A stretch of 51,164 nt of DNA, from positions 36,144-87,307 of the forward strand of contig DLAP01000083.1 in the NCBI GenBank assembly GCA_002493965.1, given 5' to 3'. This stretch comes from Clostridiales bacterium UBA7044 (GTDB taxonomy: Bacteria; Bacillota; Clostridia; Oscillospirales; Oscillospiraceae). This document shows positions 1 through 6,834 of this stretch, in pieces. Numbering within the stretch: the stretch's first letter is position 1; every line of letters begins with the position of its first letter. A program made the position numbers and the translations under genes. The notes under the pieces were generated by a model. The model was not told where the DNA came from. It searched no databases and saw nothing but the letters and a program-made list of their open reading frames with translations.

Positions 1-1164
1 GTTAGGGGTGACGGCTACTACTTCGTGAAGGACGCAAATCCTGTGACGGGAAATGATACCGTCACGAAGTATATGCTGCGGGTTGCGAGGGATGTTACTG
101 TGGCCCCCAAGTCCGATAAGCCCAGAATGGACAAGAAAGTCAAGGATAGGGATGACTCAGCCGGAAGAACCACGGGCTGGCAGGATGGCGCTGACTACGA
201 CATCGGGGACGATGTGCCATTCCGGCTCAAGGGTACCGTGACGAGCCATTATGACGTTTACGATACATACGCGTTTACATTCCATGATACGATGGCTACG
301 GGCCTGACCTTCCAGCCGACCACTGTAAAAGCCTATGTGGGCAATAGGAATAGTGTTACAAACACGGTTGAGTACACTGAGATCGCCGCAGCAAATTATG
401 TGGTTAATTCGGCTCCTGGGGATGGACACACCTTCGACGTTGTGTTTTCTAATCTGAAGGAAATCCCTGCTGTTAAGGGCGGTTCTGAAATTACGGTTGA
501 GTACGAAGCCAAGCTGAACGAAAATGCTGTTATCGGCGCCCAGGGCAACCCCAACACCGCGTATCTGGAATTCTCTAATAACCCCTACGGCGAGGAAACC
601 GGCGAAACGCCCAAGGATACGGCTATTGTGTTCACCTATCAGCTTACGGTCAATAAGAAGATGGGAGACGGTACCACAGAATTGCCGGGCGCCGCTTTTA
701 AGCTGGAAAAGAAGCTGCCGAATGGTGCAGATGGTGCAGAGAAGTGGGAAGAAGTGGGTAGGACTCCTGCTGCCGGTGAGGCGACAACCTTTGAATTTAA
801 GGGGCTGGATGACGGCACCTACAAGTTGACCGAGATCACAACGCCTTCCGGATACAACACCATCACCCCCATTGAGTTTACGATCCACGCAGATCACGGG
901 ACTTCCGGCAACCCCGCTACATTAAATGAAATCTATATTACTGTTCCTGCTGGCAGCGAAGTCACGCCTGACGAGTTTACTGTGGGGCAAGATGCTGGCA
1001 AGCTGACAGGCGTCGTGTCCACCAATGTGGTGAACCAGGCCGGTACGCAGCTGCCTACCACCGGCGGTATGGGCACTACGTTATTCTATGTCATCGGCGC
1101 TATCCTGGTCTTTGGCGCTGTGGTGCTGCTGGTGACCAAGAAGCGTATGAGCGGCAGGGCCTGA
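1..1164 (+). CDS. LPXTG-anchored pilin with isopeptide domains (5' partial)
   Basis: The reading frame is open from base 1, so the gene begins before the window. The visible 388 residues hold a fimbrial isopeptide-type domain (the HDTMATGLTFQP region is typical of that fold) and then a SpaA/CnaB-like domain that starts near LTVNKKMGDG and contains the E-box-like stretch DGTYKLTEITTPSGY. The C-terminus is a sortase signal: LPTTG, a hydrophobic helix, and the tail KKRMSGRA. Such proteins are polymerised covalently by class C sortases into pili and anchored to peptidoglycan. A class C sortase, a small pilin and a second sortase follow on the same strand, so this is probably the shaft or a large pilin of that pilus. 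No YPKN-type pilin motif was seen in the visible part, so shaft versus tip is undecided. Confidence 0.88.
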   Translation, partial: VRGDGYYFVKDANPVTGNDTVTKYMLRVARDVTVAPKSDKPRMDKKVKDRDDSAGRTTGWQDGADYDIGDDVPFRLKGTVTSHYDVYDTYAFTFHDTMATGLTFQPTTVKAYVGNRNSVTNTVEYTEIAAANYVVNSAPGDGHTFDVVFSNLKEIPAVKGGSEITVEYEAKLNENAVIGAQGNPNTAYLEFSNNPYGEETGETPKDTAIVFTYQLTVNKKMGDGTTELPGAAFKLEKKLPNGADGAEKWEEVGRTPAAGEATTFEFKGLDDGTYKLTEITTPSGYNTITPIEFTIHADHGTSGNPATLNEIYITVPAGSEVTPDEFTVGQDAGKLTGVVSTNVVNQAGTQLPTTGGMGTTLFYVIGAILVFGAVVLLVTKKRMSGRA

Positions 1165-1259
1165 GTCATAACCTCCTAAAGTCATAATCGGAATTGCCCT
1201 GGGCTGGCGCAACCCCATGGACTTCCCTTCCCTGAGATTGGTCTAAACAACCCTCTCCG

Positions 1260-1303
1260 TCACGGCCGAAAGGCCGTGACGCCTCCCCTGTGTAAGGGGA
1301 GGC
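1260..1303. repeat. Double hairpin between pilin and sortase genes
   Basis: The 229-base gap between pilin and sortase holds two perfect hairpins side by side: an 8-bp stem with GAAA loop (1260-1267/1272-1279) and an 8-bp stem GCCTCCCC/GGGGAGGC (1281-1288/1296-1303, with one further T-A pair). No run of T follows either, so they are poor intrinsic terminators. They could be an RNA stability or processing element that lowers sortase expression relative to pilin, or a dispersed intergenic repeat. A weaker hairpin (1363-1378) lies just upstream of the sortase ribosome binding site. Confidence 0.6.
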
Positions 1304-1393
1304 TTGGGGGGGGCGGCCGATGGACTGGGGGCTATGGCCCAATGACGAAACGTTTTTTACTTCGGCTTTTTTCAGCCGCAAGGAGAACCCTGG

Positions 1394-2230
1394 ATGAAAA
1401 AGAAATTTGACAAGTCAACCGTATTTCTGGTATTATTGCTGTTTACAGGGCTGTCCTTACTGCTGTATCCTTCCTTCAGCGATTACTGGAACTCCTTCCA
1501 TCAGTCCAGAGCCATTGCTTCCTATGCGGAAAATGTGGCGAATCTGGACGAGGACAAGTATGAAAGCCTCTGGAACGACGCAAGGGAATACAACAAGAGG
1601 CTTCTCGATCGGGACAACCCTTTCGTGGCGTCCGAGGAGGAGACGGCAGAGTACAACTCGCTACTGGACATCACCGGGCTGGGAATTATGGGGTACATCG
1701 AAATCCCCAGCATTAACGTTTCCCTGCCTATCTACCACGGCACCGAAGAAACGGTGCTGCAGATTGCTGTGGGACACTTAGACTGGACCAGCCTGCCGGT
1801 GGGGGGCAAGAGCACCCACTGCGTGGTTTCCGGACACCGGGGCCTGCCCAGCGCCAGACTGTTTACGGACCTGGACAAGCTGGTGGAGGGGGATGTGTTC
1901 ACTATGCGGGTGCTGGATGAGGTCCTGACCTATGAGGTGGACCAGATCCTGATCGTGGAGCCTTACGAGACGGACGAGCTGCGGATCGTGCCGGGGCAGG
2001 ACTATTGCAGTCTGGTGACCTGCACCCCCTATGGTATCAACAGCCACCGGATGCTGGTGCGGGGACACCGAATCGAAAATATTGAGGAAGCAAAGGTGGC
2101 AAGAGTGACGGCGGATGCCGTGCAGGTGGAGCCGCTGCTGGTGGCGCCTATGCTGGCGATCCCCATTTTGCTGGTGCTGCTGATTCTTGTGCTGATACCG
2201 GACAAACGGAAGAAAGAGGAGGAGGGGTAA
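1394..2230 (+). CDS. Class C (pilin-polymerising) sortase
   Basis: A 278-residue membrane transpeptidase that joins pilin subunits. An N-terminal helix (about 10-30) and a C-terminal helix (about 245-268) flank the extracellular catalytic domain, the usual layout of class C sortases. His148 (SGHRG), Cys210 (VTCTPYG) and Arg223 (MLVRGHR) form the catalytic triad. LLDRDNPF near residue 75 resembles the lid that covers the active site in pilin sortases. The start follows AAGGAG at 1380-1385. The neighbouring LPXTG proteins are its likely substrates. The next gene starts 1 base after the stop, so the two are co-transcribed. Confidence 0.93.
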   Translation: MKKKFDKSTVFLVLLLFTGLSLLLYPSFSDYWNSFHQSRAIASYAENVANLDEDKYESLWNDAREYNKRLLDRDNPFVASEEETAEYNSLLDITGLGIMGYIEIPSINVSLPIYHGTEETVLQIAVGHLDWTSLPVGGKSTHCVVSGHRGLPSARLFTDLDKLVEGDVFTMRVLDEVLTYEVDQILIVEPYETDELRIVPGQDYCSLVTCTPYGINSHRMLVRGHRIENIEEAKVARVTADAVQVEPLLVAPMLAIPILLVLLILVLIPDKRKKEEEG

Positions 2231-2231
2231 T

Positions 2232-2873
2232 ATGATGAAAAGGTTGATGGCGCTGCTGATGGCCCTGCTCCTGCTGGGATGCCTCCCCATTGGGGCGATG
2301 GCCGGGGAGAGTGTGGATATGGAGCGGAAGGGCAGCATTATGGTGACTATGCGGATCGGGGAGAAGCCGGTTTCCGGCGGCAGTCTGACACTGTACCGAG
2401 TGGGCGAGGTTCAGGGGGACGGCTTCCGGCTTACAGACAGCTTCCAGAATTTCCCTGGGTCCCTTGACGATATTGGCTCCCCGGAGCTGGCGAAGGAGCT
2501 GGCGGAATATGGGAAGAACTTCCCGGGCAGGACCAAGACGGTGGGCGAGGATGGAAGCGTTTGCTTTGACAATCTGGTAGTGGGGCTGTATCTGGTGGTT
2601 CAGAAGACGGCGGCCAAGGGATACTCGAAGGTGGCGCCGTTCCTGGTCAGTGTGCCGTACCTGAGCGATGGGAAGTATGTTTACGATGTGGACGCCGGGT
2701 CCAAGATGGAGCTGGAAAAGGAGCCGGAGCCGACCAATCCGCCGACATGGCCGAAGGGAAATATCCCCCAGACCGGGCAGCTTTGGTGGCCCATCCCGCT
2801 GCTGGTGGTGGGGGGCCTGGCCTTCCTGGTGATCGGAGTTCTGCGGTACAGGGGAGATAAGGATGAAGAGTAA
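2232..2873 (+). CDS. Small sortase-anchored pilin-like protein
   Basis: A 213-residue secreted protein: signal peptide (MMKRLMALLMALLLLG, cleavage near AMA-GE), one CnaB-like beta domain (about 30-165; conserved-looking FDNLVVGLYLV and GGSLTLYRVGE), a proline-rich linker, and a sorting signal IPQTG followed by a hydrophobic helix and a charged tail. It lies between two sortases, with the second sortase overlapping its end by 11 bases. The size and the position suggest a minor or basal pilin attached to the wall, but tip or base role cannot be read from sequence. Confidence 0.85.
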   Translation: MMKRLMALLMALLLLGCLPIGAMAGESVDMERKGSIMVTMRIGEKPVSGGSLTLYRVGEVQGDGFRLTDSFQNFPGSLDDIGSPELAKELAEYGKNFPGRTKTVGEDGSVCFDNLVVGLYLVVQKTAAKGYSKVAPFLVSVPYLSDGKYVYDVDAGSKMELEKEPEPTNPPTWPKGNIPQTGQLWWPIPLLVVGGLAFLVIGVLRYRGDKDEE

Positions 2874-3501
2874 GGGGCTTCTTTCTGGGATTCTGGGGCT
2901 GGTGCTGCTGATTGCGGCACTGGCCCTGGCCGTTTACAACGTACACGAGGGCAAACAGGCAGGGCAGTCTGTGGAAGAGGCGGTGGAAGAGCTGAACGAG
3001 GTTCTGGCGCAGGTTCAGGAGAACCAGGAAACCCAGGACTCTATCCTGTTGCCGGATTATGTGCTGAACCCGGATATGGAAATGCCTGTGGAAAAGGTCA
3101 GGGGTGTGGAGTACATCGGGGTGCTGCGGATCCCGGTTCTGGAGCTGGAATTGTCCATTGCCAAGGATTGGGACTATGACAAGCTGAACGTGACGCCCTG
3201 CCGGTATACCGGCTCCGTATACAAAAACGACATGATCCTCTGCGCTCACAACTTCCCGACGCACTTCGGAAACTTAAGGAGCTTGCGGGAGGGGGACGTG
3301 GTTACGTTTACGGACATGGCCGGAAATGAGTTCCCCTATGCGGTGACCATGACAGAGATCATTCAGCCTACAGCAGTGGAGGATTTGATGGGGGGAGACT
3401 GGGATTTGACCCTGTTCACCTGCACCGTGGGCGGCAAGACCAGGGTGACTGTGCGCTGTGTGCGGACGGACCCGGAGGCCCATATGGGATTGCTTCCCTG
3501 A
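2863..3501 (+). CDS. Second sortase of the pilus cassette
   Basis: A 212-residue sortase with one N-terminal membrane helix (about 5-25), a short coiled linker and a catalytic domain. His129 (CAHNFPTHFG), Cys187 (LFTCTVGG) and Arg194 or Arg198 (KTRVTVR) are present. Unlike the first sortase it has no C-terminal membrane helix and no clear lid, so it is not a typical class C enzyme; it may attach the finished pilus or process only the small pilin. Its ATG lies inside the end of the pilin-like gene, which implies coupled translation. It is the last gene before a terminator-type hairpin. Confidence 0.87.
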   Translation: MKSKGLLSGILGLVLLIAALALAVYNVHEGKQAGQSVEEAVEELNEVLAQVQENQETQDSILLPDYVLNPDMEMPVEKVRGVEYIGVLRIPVLELELSIAKDWDYDKLNVTPCRYTGSVYKNDMILCAHNFPTHFGNLRSLREGDVVTFTDMAGNEFPYAVTMTEIIQPTAVEDLMGGDWDLTLFTCTVGGKTRVTVRCVRTDPEAHMGLLP

Positions 3502-3539
3502 TACCTGATTGGGATAAAAATAGGGACTGTTAAAAAAGT

Positions 3540-3585
3540 GATATGTAACCCCAATGCTGGGTGTCCGGTATTGGGGGTACATATC
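3540..3585. repeat. Imperfect inverted repeat after the sortase gene
   Basis: Two 16-base arms (3540-3555 and 3570-3585) are complementary except at one position and enclose a 14-base loop. The arms begin GATATGTA and end TACATATC. No T-tract follows. It could be a hairpin that protects the 3' end of the pilus mRNA, or a small mobile-repeat remnant. Confidence 0.55.
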
Positions 3586-3620
3586 GCCTCACGGATGCCC
3601 TTTCCAGTCCCGTCAGAACA

Positions 3621-3660
3621 CAAAATCTGAGCAGCCCCTCGGGGGGTTGCTCAGATTTTG
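3621..3660. terminator. Strong hairpin ending the pilus operon
   Basis: A perfect 13-bp outer stem (3621-3633/3648-3660) continues into an inner CCCC-TCG-GGGG stem. TTTT/AAAA runs lie inside the outer arms, so the structure could stop transcription in both directions, though a free T-tract is weak. Confidence 0.65.
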
Positions 3661-3721
3661 TGCTTGGGCAACACTTTAGATGCTGCTACGTTATCGGGCG
3701 GTAACCGCCGGAAAAGGGAAA

Positions 3722-3747
3722 GGCCCGGAGCGAATTGGCTCCGGGCC
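3722..3747 (-). terminator. Terminator of the four-helix-bundle gene
   Basis: A perfect 10-bp GC-rich stem (3722-3731/3738-3747) with a 6-base loop. Read on the minus strand it is followed by TTTCCCTTTTCC and lies just past the stop at 3771. Confidence 0.75.
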
Positions 3748-3770
3748 CTGCCTGGTGTTTATAGTGTACG

Positions 3771-4127
3771 TTACAGATGCGCATTGCCTGCGTTTTTCTT
3801 AGCTGTATTAATCGATGAAATCAAAAGCTTTTTAATCTCAACACACTGTTCCAAAATGGAGCGATCCCCATAATAGCCGCTTTCGATCAATAATTCTAAC
3901 CAATACTCACTTTCAGAGCATTCTTTCAGCGCAATTTGCAGCTTCGCAACGAAATCCGCTCTCCCGTGGGCATAAAACGCCTCCCGAATATTAGCGCCAA
4001 CGCTGGTTCCCGAACGAACCAACTGATTGGTCAGCACCGCTTCTTTCTTGCTGCCGCGAATAAAGTTGCATACTTTAATCACTTCAAGGGCAAATACCTT
4101 GGATTTTTCCAGCAAAGGACTTCCCAT
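3771..4127 (-). CDS. Four-helix-bundle protein (23S IVS/Avd-like family)
   Basis: A 118-residue, wholly helical protein matching the four-helix-bundle family (TIGR02436/PF05635). That family includes proteins encoded in 23S rRNA intervening sequences and is related to Avd of diversity-generating retroelements. Family hallmarks visible: LTNQLVRSGTSVGANIREA in the centre and KECSESEYWLELLIESGY after it. No reverse transcriptase or rRNA gene is near, so this is a free-standing copy of unknown function. It has its own terminator, and short inverted repeats lie just upstream (4156-4239), as if gene and repeats travel together. The ATG gives the usual family length. Confidence 0.85.
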   Translation of the reverse strand: MGSPLLEKSKVFALEVIKVCNFIRGSKKEAVLTNQLVRSGTSVGANIREAFYAHGRADFVAKLQIALKECSESEYWLELLIESGYYGDRSILEQCVEIKKLLISSINTAKKNAGNAHL

Positions 4128-4155
4128 AAAACCGTCCCCCTCCGCATCCTACTTC

Positions 4156-4239
4156 TTCACTCTTCACTATTCACTCTTACCTGCCAAAAATCGGCCCAAA
4201 CAATTTAGTGAAGAGTGAATAGTGAACAGTGAATAAGTA
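4156..4239. repeat. Inverted and direct TTCACT-type repeats
   Basis: The left copy (4156-4179) is built from TTCACTCTT/TTCACTATT units and the right copy (4206-4235) from AGTGAAGAG/AGTGAATAG units. A 15-base segment at 4163-4177 is the exact reverse complement of 4212-4226. Together they form a long imperfect hairpin upstream of the four-helix-bundle gene and downstream of tRNA-Leu. Confidence 0.75.
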
Positions 4240-4240
4240 A

Positions 4241-4272
4241 AATCGGCAACCTCCTGTCGAAGGTTGCCGATT
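4241..4272 (-). terminator. Terminator of tRNA-Leu
   Basis: A perfect 12-bp stem (4241-4252/4261-4272) with an 8-base loop. On the minus strand it starts two bases after the tRNA CCA end and finishes with a short T-run (GATTTTA). Confidence 0.8.
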
Positions 4273-4274
4273 TT

Positions 4275-4360
4275 TGGTGCCGGTGACCGGACTCGAACCG
4301 GTACGCCATCGCTGGCGGTGGATTTTGAGTCCACTACGTCTACCATTCCATCACACCGGC
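4275..4360 (-). tRNA. tRNA-Leu (anticodon CAA)
   Basis: On the minus strand the 7-bp acceptor stem GCCGGTG/CACCGGC closes the molecule. The anticodon loop CTCAAAA between GTGGA and TCCAC gives anticodon CAA, which reads UUG. The long variable arm CGCCA-GCGA-TGGCG is the class II feature expected of tRNA-Leu. The T-loop is TTCGAGT. The 3' CCA is encoded. A promoter (4372-4400) and a terminator (4241-4272) make it a single-gene unit. Confidence 0.96.
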
Positions 4361-4371
4361 ATAGCATTCAT

Positions 4372-4400
4372 AGTATAGTATATTTTCCCGGAAAATGCAA
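4372..4400 (-). promoter_or_regulatory. Promoter of tRNA-Leu
   Basis: On the minus strand TTGCAT (4400-4395), 17-base spacer, TATACT (4377-4372); the -10 ends 12 bases before the mature tRNA. Confidence 0.75.
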
Positions 4401-4436
4401 GGGGAAAGTTTTCAAATTCTGAAGCCGCCGCCCCTC

Positions 4437-4465
4437 TTGCATTCCCGCGGCGCTTTCGGTATAAT
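4437..4465 (+). promoter_or_regulatory. Promoter of the DUF5662 gene
   Basis: TTGCAT (4437-4442), 17-base spacer, perfect TATAAT (4460-4465), followed by GGAAGGAGG (4476-4484) and the ATG at 4493. Confidence 0.75.
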
Positions 4466-4492
4466 ACTTCCATCCGGAAGGAGGCTTCCTTT

Positions 4493-5047
4493 ATGAAGGC
4501 ATGGCAGCATTTTAAAACAATTACAAAGCATCGCCATCTGGTTCGGGCAGGGTGCTTCCGCGTGGGCCTGTACTGGCAGGGCCTGACCCATGACCTGTCC
4601 AAATATTCGCTTACAGAATTTCTGCCCGGAGCAAAATATTACCAGGGGAACCGAAGCCCCAATGCTGCGGAGCGGGAGGATAAGGGCTACAGCGAAGCCT
4701 GGATGCACCATAAGGGCCGCAACCGGCACCACTATGAATACTGGACGGACATGAACCGGGAGTCCAAAACCTATGAGCCTATCCCCATGCCAAGAAAATA
4801 CCTGGTGGAAATGGTTATGGACCGGCGGGCAGCCTGCATGACCTATCAGGGAAAGGCGTACCTGGACGATTCCGCTTTGGTGTATTTTGAACTGAGCCGG
4901 GAGAAGGACCTGATGCACCCCCAGACCTGTCGGGAGCTTCACTACATCCTGACCATGCTGGCCCGGGAGGGAGAAGAAGAAACCTTCCGCTACCTGAAAG
5001 AATTCGTGCTCGCGGGAAAACCCTTCCCCTGGGAGGAAGATGCTTAA
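4493..5047 (+). CDS. DUF5662 family protein
   Basis: A 184-residue soluble protein that reads as DUF5662, a family without known function. Conserved-looking features are the HDLSKYS motif near residue 33 and the His-rich MHHKGRNRHHYEYW near residues 75-88, an arrangement that could bind a metal as in HD-type hydrolases; this is inference. There is no signal peptide or membrane segment. It has its own sigma-A-type promoter and a strong ribosome binding site. Its stop codon overlaps the stop of the convergent methyltransferase gene, so the two genes leave no room for a terminator between them. Confidence 0.82.
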   Translation: MKAWQHFKTITKHRHLVRAGCFRVGLYWQGLTHDLSKYSLTEFLPGAKYYQGNRSPNAAEREDKGYSEAWMHHKGRNRHHYEYWTDMNRESKTYEPIPMPRKYLVEMVMDRRAACMTYQGKAYLDDSALVYFELSREKDLMHPQTCRELHYILTMLAREGEEETFRYLKEFVLAGKPFPWEEDA

Positions 5048-5862
5048 CTGCCTGCCCCCCGAAGCTGCCAGAAGGCCACGGCGCTGGCAGCGGCTACGTT
5101 CAGGGAATCTACGCCGTGGTACATGGGAATCTTCACCGTGTAGTCGCATTGGGCAATGGTGATATCCGCAAGACCGTCTCCCTCGCTGCCCAGAAGGACA
5201 GCCAGCTTTTCTTCCCCCATCAGCCGGGGGTCGTCAATGGAGACGGAATTGTCGGACAGGGCAAGGGCGGCGGTTTTAAAGCCCATGGCCTGGAGCCGGG
5301 CCATGTCCTCCGGCCAGGAACCGGTAAAGGTCCAGGGAATCTGGAACACGGTACCCATGCTGACCCGGGCACTCCGCCGGTACAAAGGATCGCTGCATCC
5401 CGGGGTCAGCAGTACGGCATCCATGCCCAGAGCGGCGGCGCTGCGGAAGATTGCCCCTATATTGGTGGGATTCTGGACGTTTTCCAGAATGACGATCCGC
5501 TGGGCACCCTGGCAGATGGCCTCCACCGTGGCAGGCTGCGGGCGAAGCATGGTGCACAATACCCCACGGGTCAGGTGGTAGCCTGTAAGTTTACATAAAA
5601 CTTCTTCGTCGGCGGTATATACGGGAATCTCCGGGCACCGGGCCAGAATCTCCCGGGCGGAGCCGTCTATGTCCTTGCGCTCCATCAGCAACGACACTGG
5701 GACACAGCCCGCGTCCAAAGCCCGGTGGATGACCTTAGGGCTTTCGGCGATAAACATACCCTTGGCGGGCTCGAAGCGGTTTAACAGCTGCGCCTCCGTC
5801 AGCCGGGCATAAACGTCCAGTTCCGGGGCGGAAAAGTCGGTAATTTCCAAAACGTGTGCCAT
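5044..5862 (-). CDS. TrmH/SpoU family rRNA 2'-O-methyltransferase
   Basis: A 272-residue SPOUT-class methyltransferase that would place a methyl group on a ribose 2'-OH in rRNA or tRNA using S-adenosylmethionine. An N-terminal substrate-binding domain (about 1-105) is followed by the knotted catalytic domain with the three SpoU motifs: NPTNIGAIFRSA (about 131), LLGSEGDGL (about 223) and IPMYHGVDSLNVAAASAV (about 245). The final Ser-Leu-Asn forms part of the cofactor site. It is transcribed alone; a minus-strand TATAAT lies at 5908-5903. Exact RNA target cannot be assigned. Confidence 0.9.
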   Translation of the reverse strand: MAHVLEITDFSAPELDVYARLTEAQLLNRFEPAKGMFIAESPKVIHRALDAGCVPVSLLMERKDIDGSAREILARCPEIPVYTADEEVLCKLTGYHLTRGVLCTMLRPQPATVEAICQGAQRIVILENVQNPTNIGAIFRSAAALGMDAVLLTPGCSDPLYRRSARVSMGTVFQIPWTFTGSWPEDMARLQAMGFKTAALALSDNSVSIDDPRLMGEEKLAVLLGSEGDGLADITIAQCDYTVKIPMYHGVDSLNVAAASAVAFWQLRGAGS

Positions 5863-5940
5863 AGCTGCCTCTCTCTTGCCGGAATCCGGCGGATTTTTTA
5901 TGATTATACCATTTCTTTCAGAAAAAAGCTACGGTTTCCC

Positions 5941-5969
5941 TTGACTTTTCCAAAGCCATAGGCTATACT
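5941..5969 (+). promoter_or_regulatory. tetR promoter
   Basis: TTGACT (5941-5946), 17-base spacer, TATACT (5964-5969). The predicted start of transcription falls inside the palindrome at 5975-5997. Confidence 0.8.
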
Positions 5970-5974
5970 TTTCT

Positions 5975-5997
5975 CAAACCGACACATAGTCGGTTTG
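5975..5997. promoter_or_regulatory. Candidate TetR operator (autoregulation)
   Basis: A perfect 9-bp inverted repeat, CAAACCGAC and GTCGGTTTG separated by ACATA, placed directly after the -10 box of tetR. This is where a repressor blocks its own gene. A related palindrome at 6798-6816 shares the half-site GTCGGTnT in front of the efflux genes. Confidence 0.75.
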
Positions 5998-6035
5998 CGT
6001 ATCTCCAGAAAAGGATTTTGCGGGGAGGGAAGCCC

Positions 6036-6671
6036 ATGGCGCGGGGAAAGGAAGCGGAAGCGCGAAAACAGGAGATTCTGGACGCCGCCGAGGCACTGTT
6101 CGCCCGGAAGGGCTTTGACGAAACCAGCACCGGCGATATTCTGGAGGCGGTGGGCATCGCCCGGGGTACCCTGTATTATCATTTTAAATCCAAGGAAGAT
6201 ATCCTGGATGCCGTGATTGAAAGAATGACCCGCCAGCTTCTTGCGAATGCAAGGGCAATCACAGAGGATGAAAGCCTGCCTGTTCTGGAACGGTTGACCA
6301 AAACCATGCTCTCCCTGAATGTGCAAAGTGCCATCGGCCAGGAGGTCATGGCCCAGGTGCACAAGCCCCAAAACGCCCTGCTTCACCAGAAGATGCAGGC
6401 CCGGCTTCTCCAGGGGGTGGTCCCCATCATGACGAAGCTGGAGAATGAGGGCATCCGCCAGGGATTATTCCAAACGGATTACCCGGCCCAGGCGGCGGAG
6501 ATGCTGATGCTCTATTCCAGTGAGGCATTTGACGCGCTGACACCCCAATCGGAGGAAGAAAGGCTAAGGCGGATCCAAGGCCTCATCTATCATGCCGAGC
6601 GGGTCCTGGGCGCTGAGCAGGGGGCTTTGCAGGAGGCTATTTTCAATATTTTCCGCAATCTCGAAGCATAA
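6036..6671 (+). CDS. TetR family repressor of the efflux unit
   Basis: A 211-residue regulator with the TetR N-terminal helix-turn-helix (STGDILEAVGIARGTLYYHF, about residues 29-48) and a helical ligand-binding domain. The ATG at 6036, with GGGGAGGGA five bases upstream, is preferred to an in-frame TTG at 6018. The palindrome over its own start site and a similar one before the exporter genes indicate that it represses itself and the downstream MFS/ABC genes until a ligand binds. The ligand is unknown. Confidence 0.92.
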   Translation: MARGKEAEARKQEILDAAEALFARKGFDETSTGDILEAVGIARGTLYYHFKSKEDILDAVIERMTRQLLANARAITEDESLPVLERLTKTMLSLNVQSAIGQEVMAQVHKPQNALLHQKMQARLLQGVVPIMTKLENEGIRQGLFQTDYPAQAAEMLMLYSSEAFDALTPQSEEERLRRIQGLIYHAERVLGAEQGALQEAIFNIFRNLEA

Positions 6672-6699
6672 AGGATGGGAAGATGAAACAGCTTCGAAA

Positions 6700-6778
6700 G
6701 GGAACCTCTGAATCAATTGTCTTTGGCTGAGCCAAAATTTTGCGCTGTCAGCGCTTTCCGATTGAATCAGAGTTTCCC
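6700..6778. repeat. MITE-like element with 18-bp terminal inverted repeats
   Basis: A 79-base segment is bounded by 18-base arms (6700-6717 and 6761-6778; GGGAACCTCT... against ...AGTTTCCC) that match at 16 of 18 positions. Inside are two small hairpins, TTTGGC/GCCAAA and GCGCT/AGCGC. The right end is followed by a T-rich stretch (6783-6788), so as RNA the element could also terminate tetR transcripts. The form resembles a miniature mobile element used as a terminator; no flanking target duplication is obvious. Confidence 0.6.
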
Positions 6779-6787
6779 CAGCTTTTT

Positions 6788-6816
6788 TATAATATAATAG
6801 ACTGACAGTCGGTCTA
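6788..6816 (+). promoter_or_regulatory. Promoter and operator of the efflux genes
   Basis: Two overlapping TATAAT boxes (6788-6793 and 6793-6798) run into the palindrome TAGACTGAC-A-GTCGGTCTA (6798-6816, one mismatch). No good -35 lies at 17 bases; TTGAAT at 6762-6767 is 20 bases from the first box. The half-site is shared with the tetR operator although the spacing differs (1 against 5 bases). Confidence 0.6.
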
Positions 6817-6834
6817 AAAAGGAGGAAAAGGAAT

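Noticed and set aside
1166..1381. Minus-strand frame between pilin and sortase genes
   Set aside because: It reads through two perfect hairpins, has no ribosome binding site and no recognisable domain.
3658..3873. Small plus-strand frame after the pilus operon
   Set aside because: It lies over two terminator hairpins and the end of the four-helix-bundle gene and has no start site.
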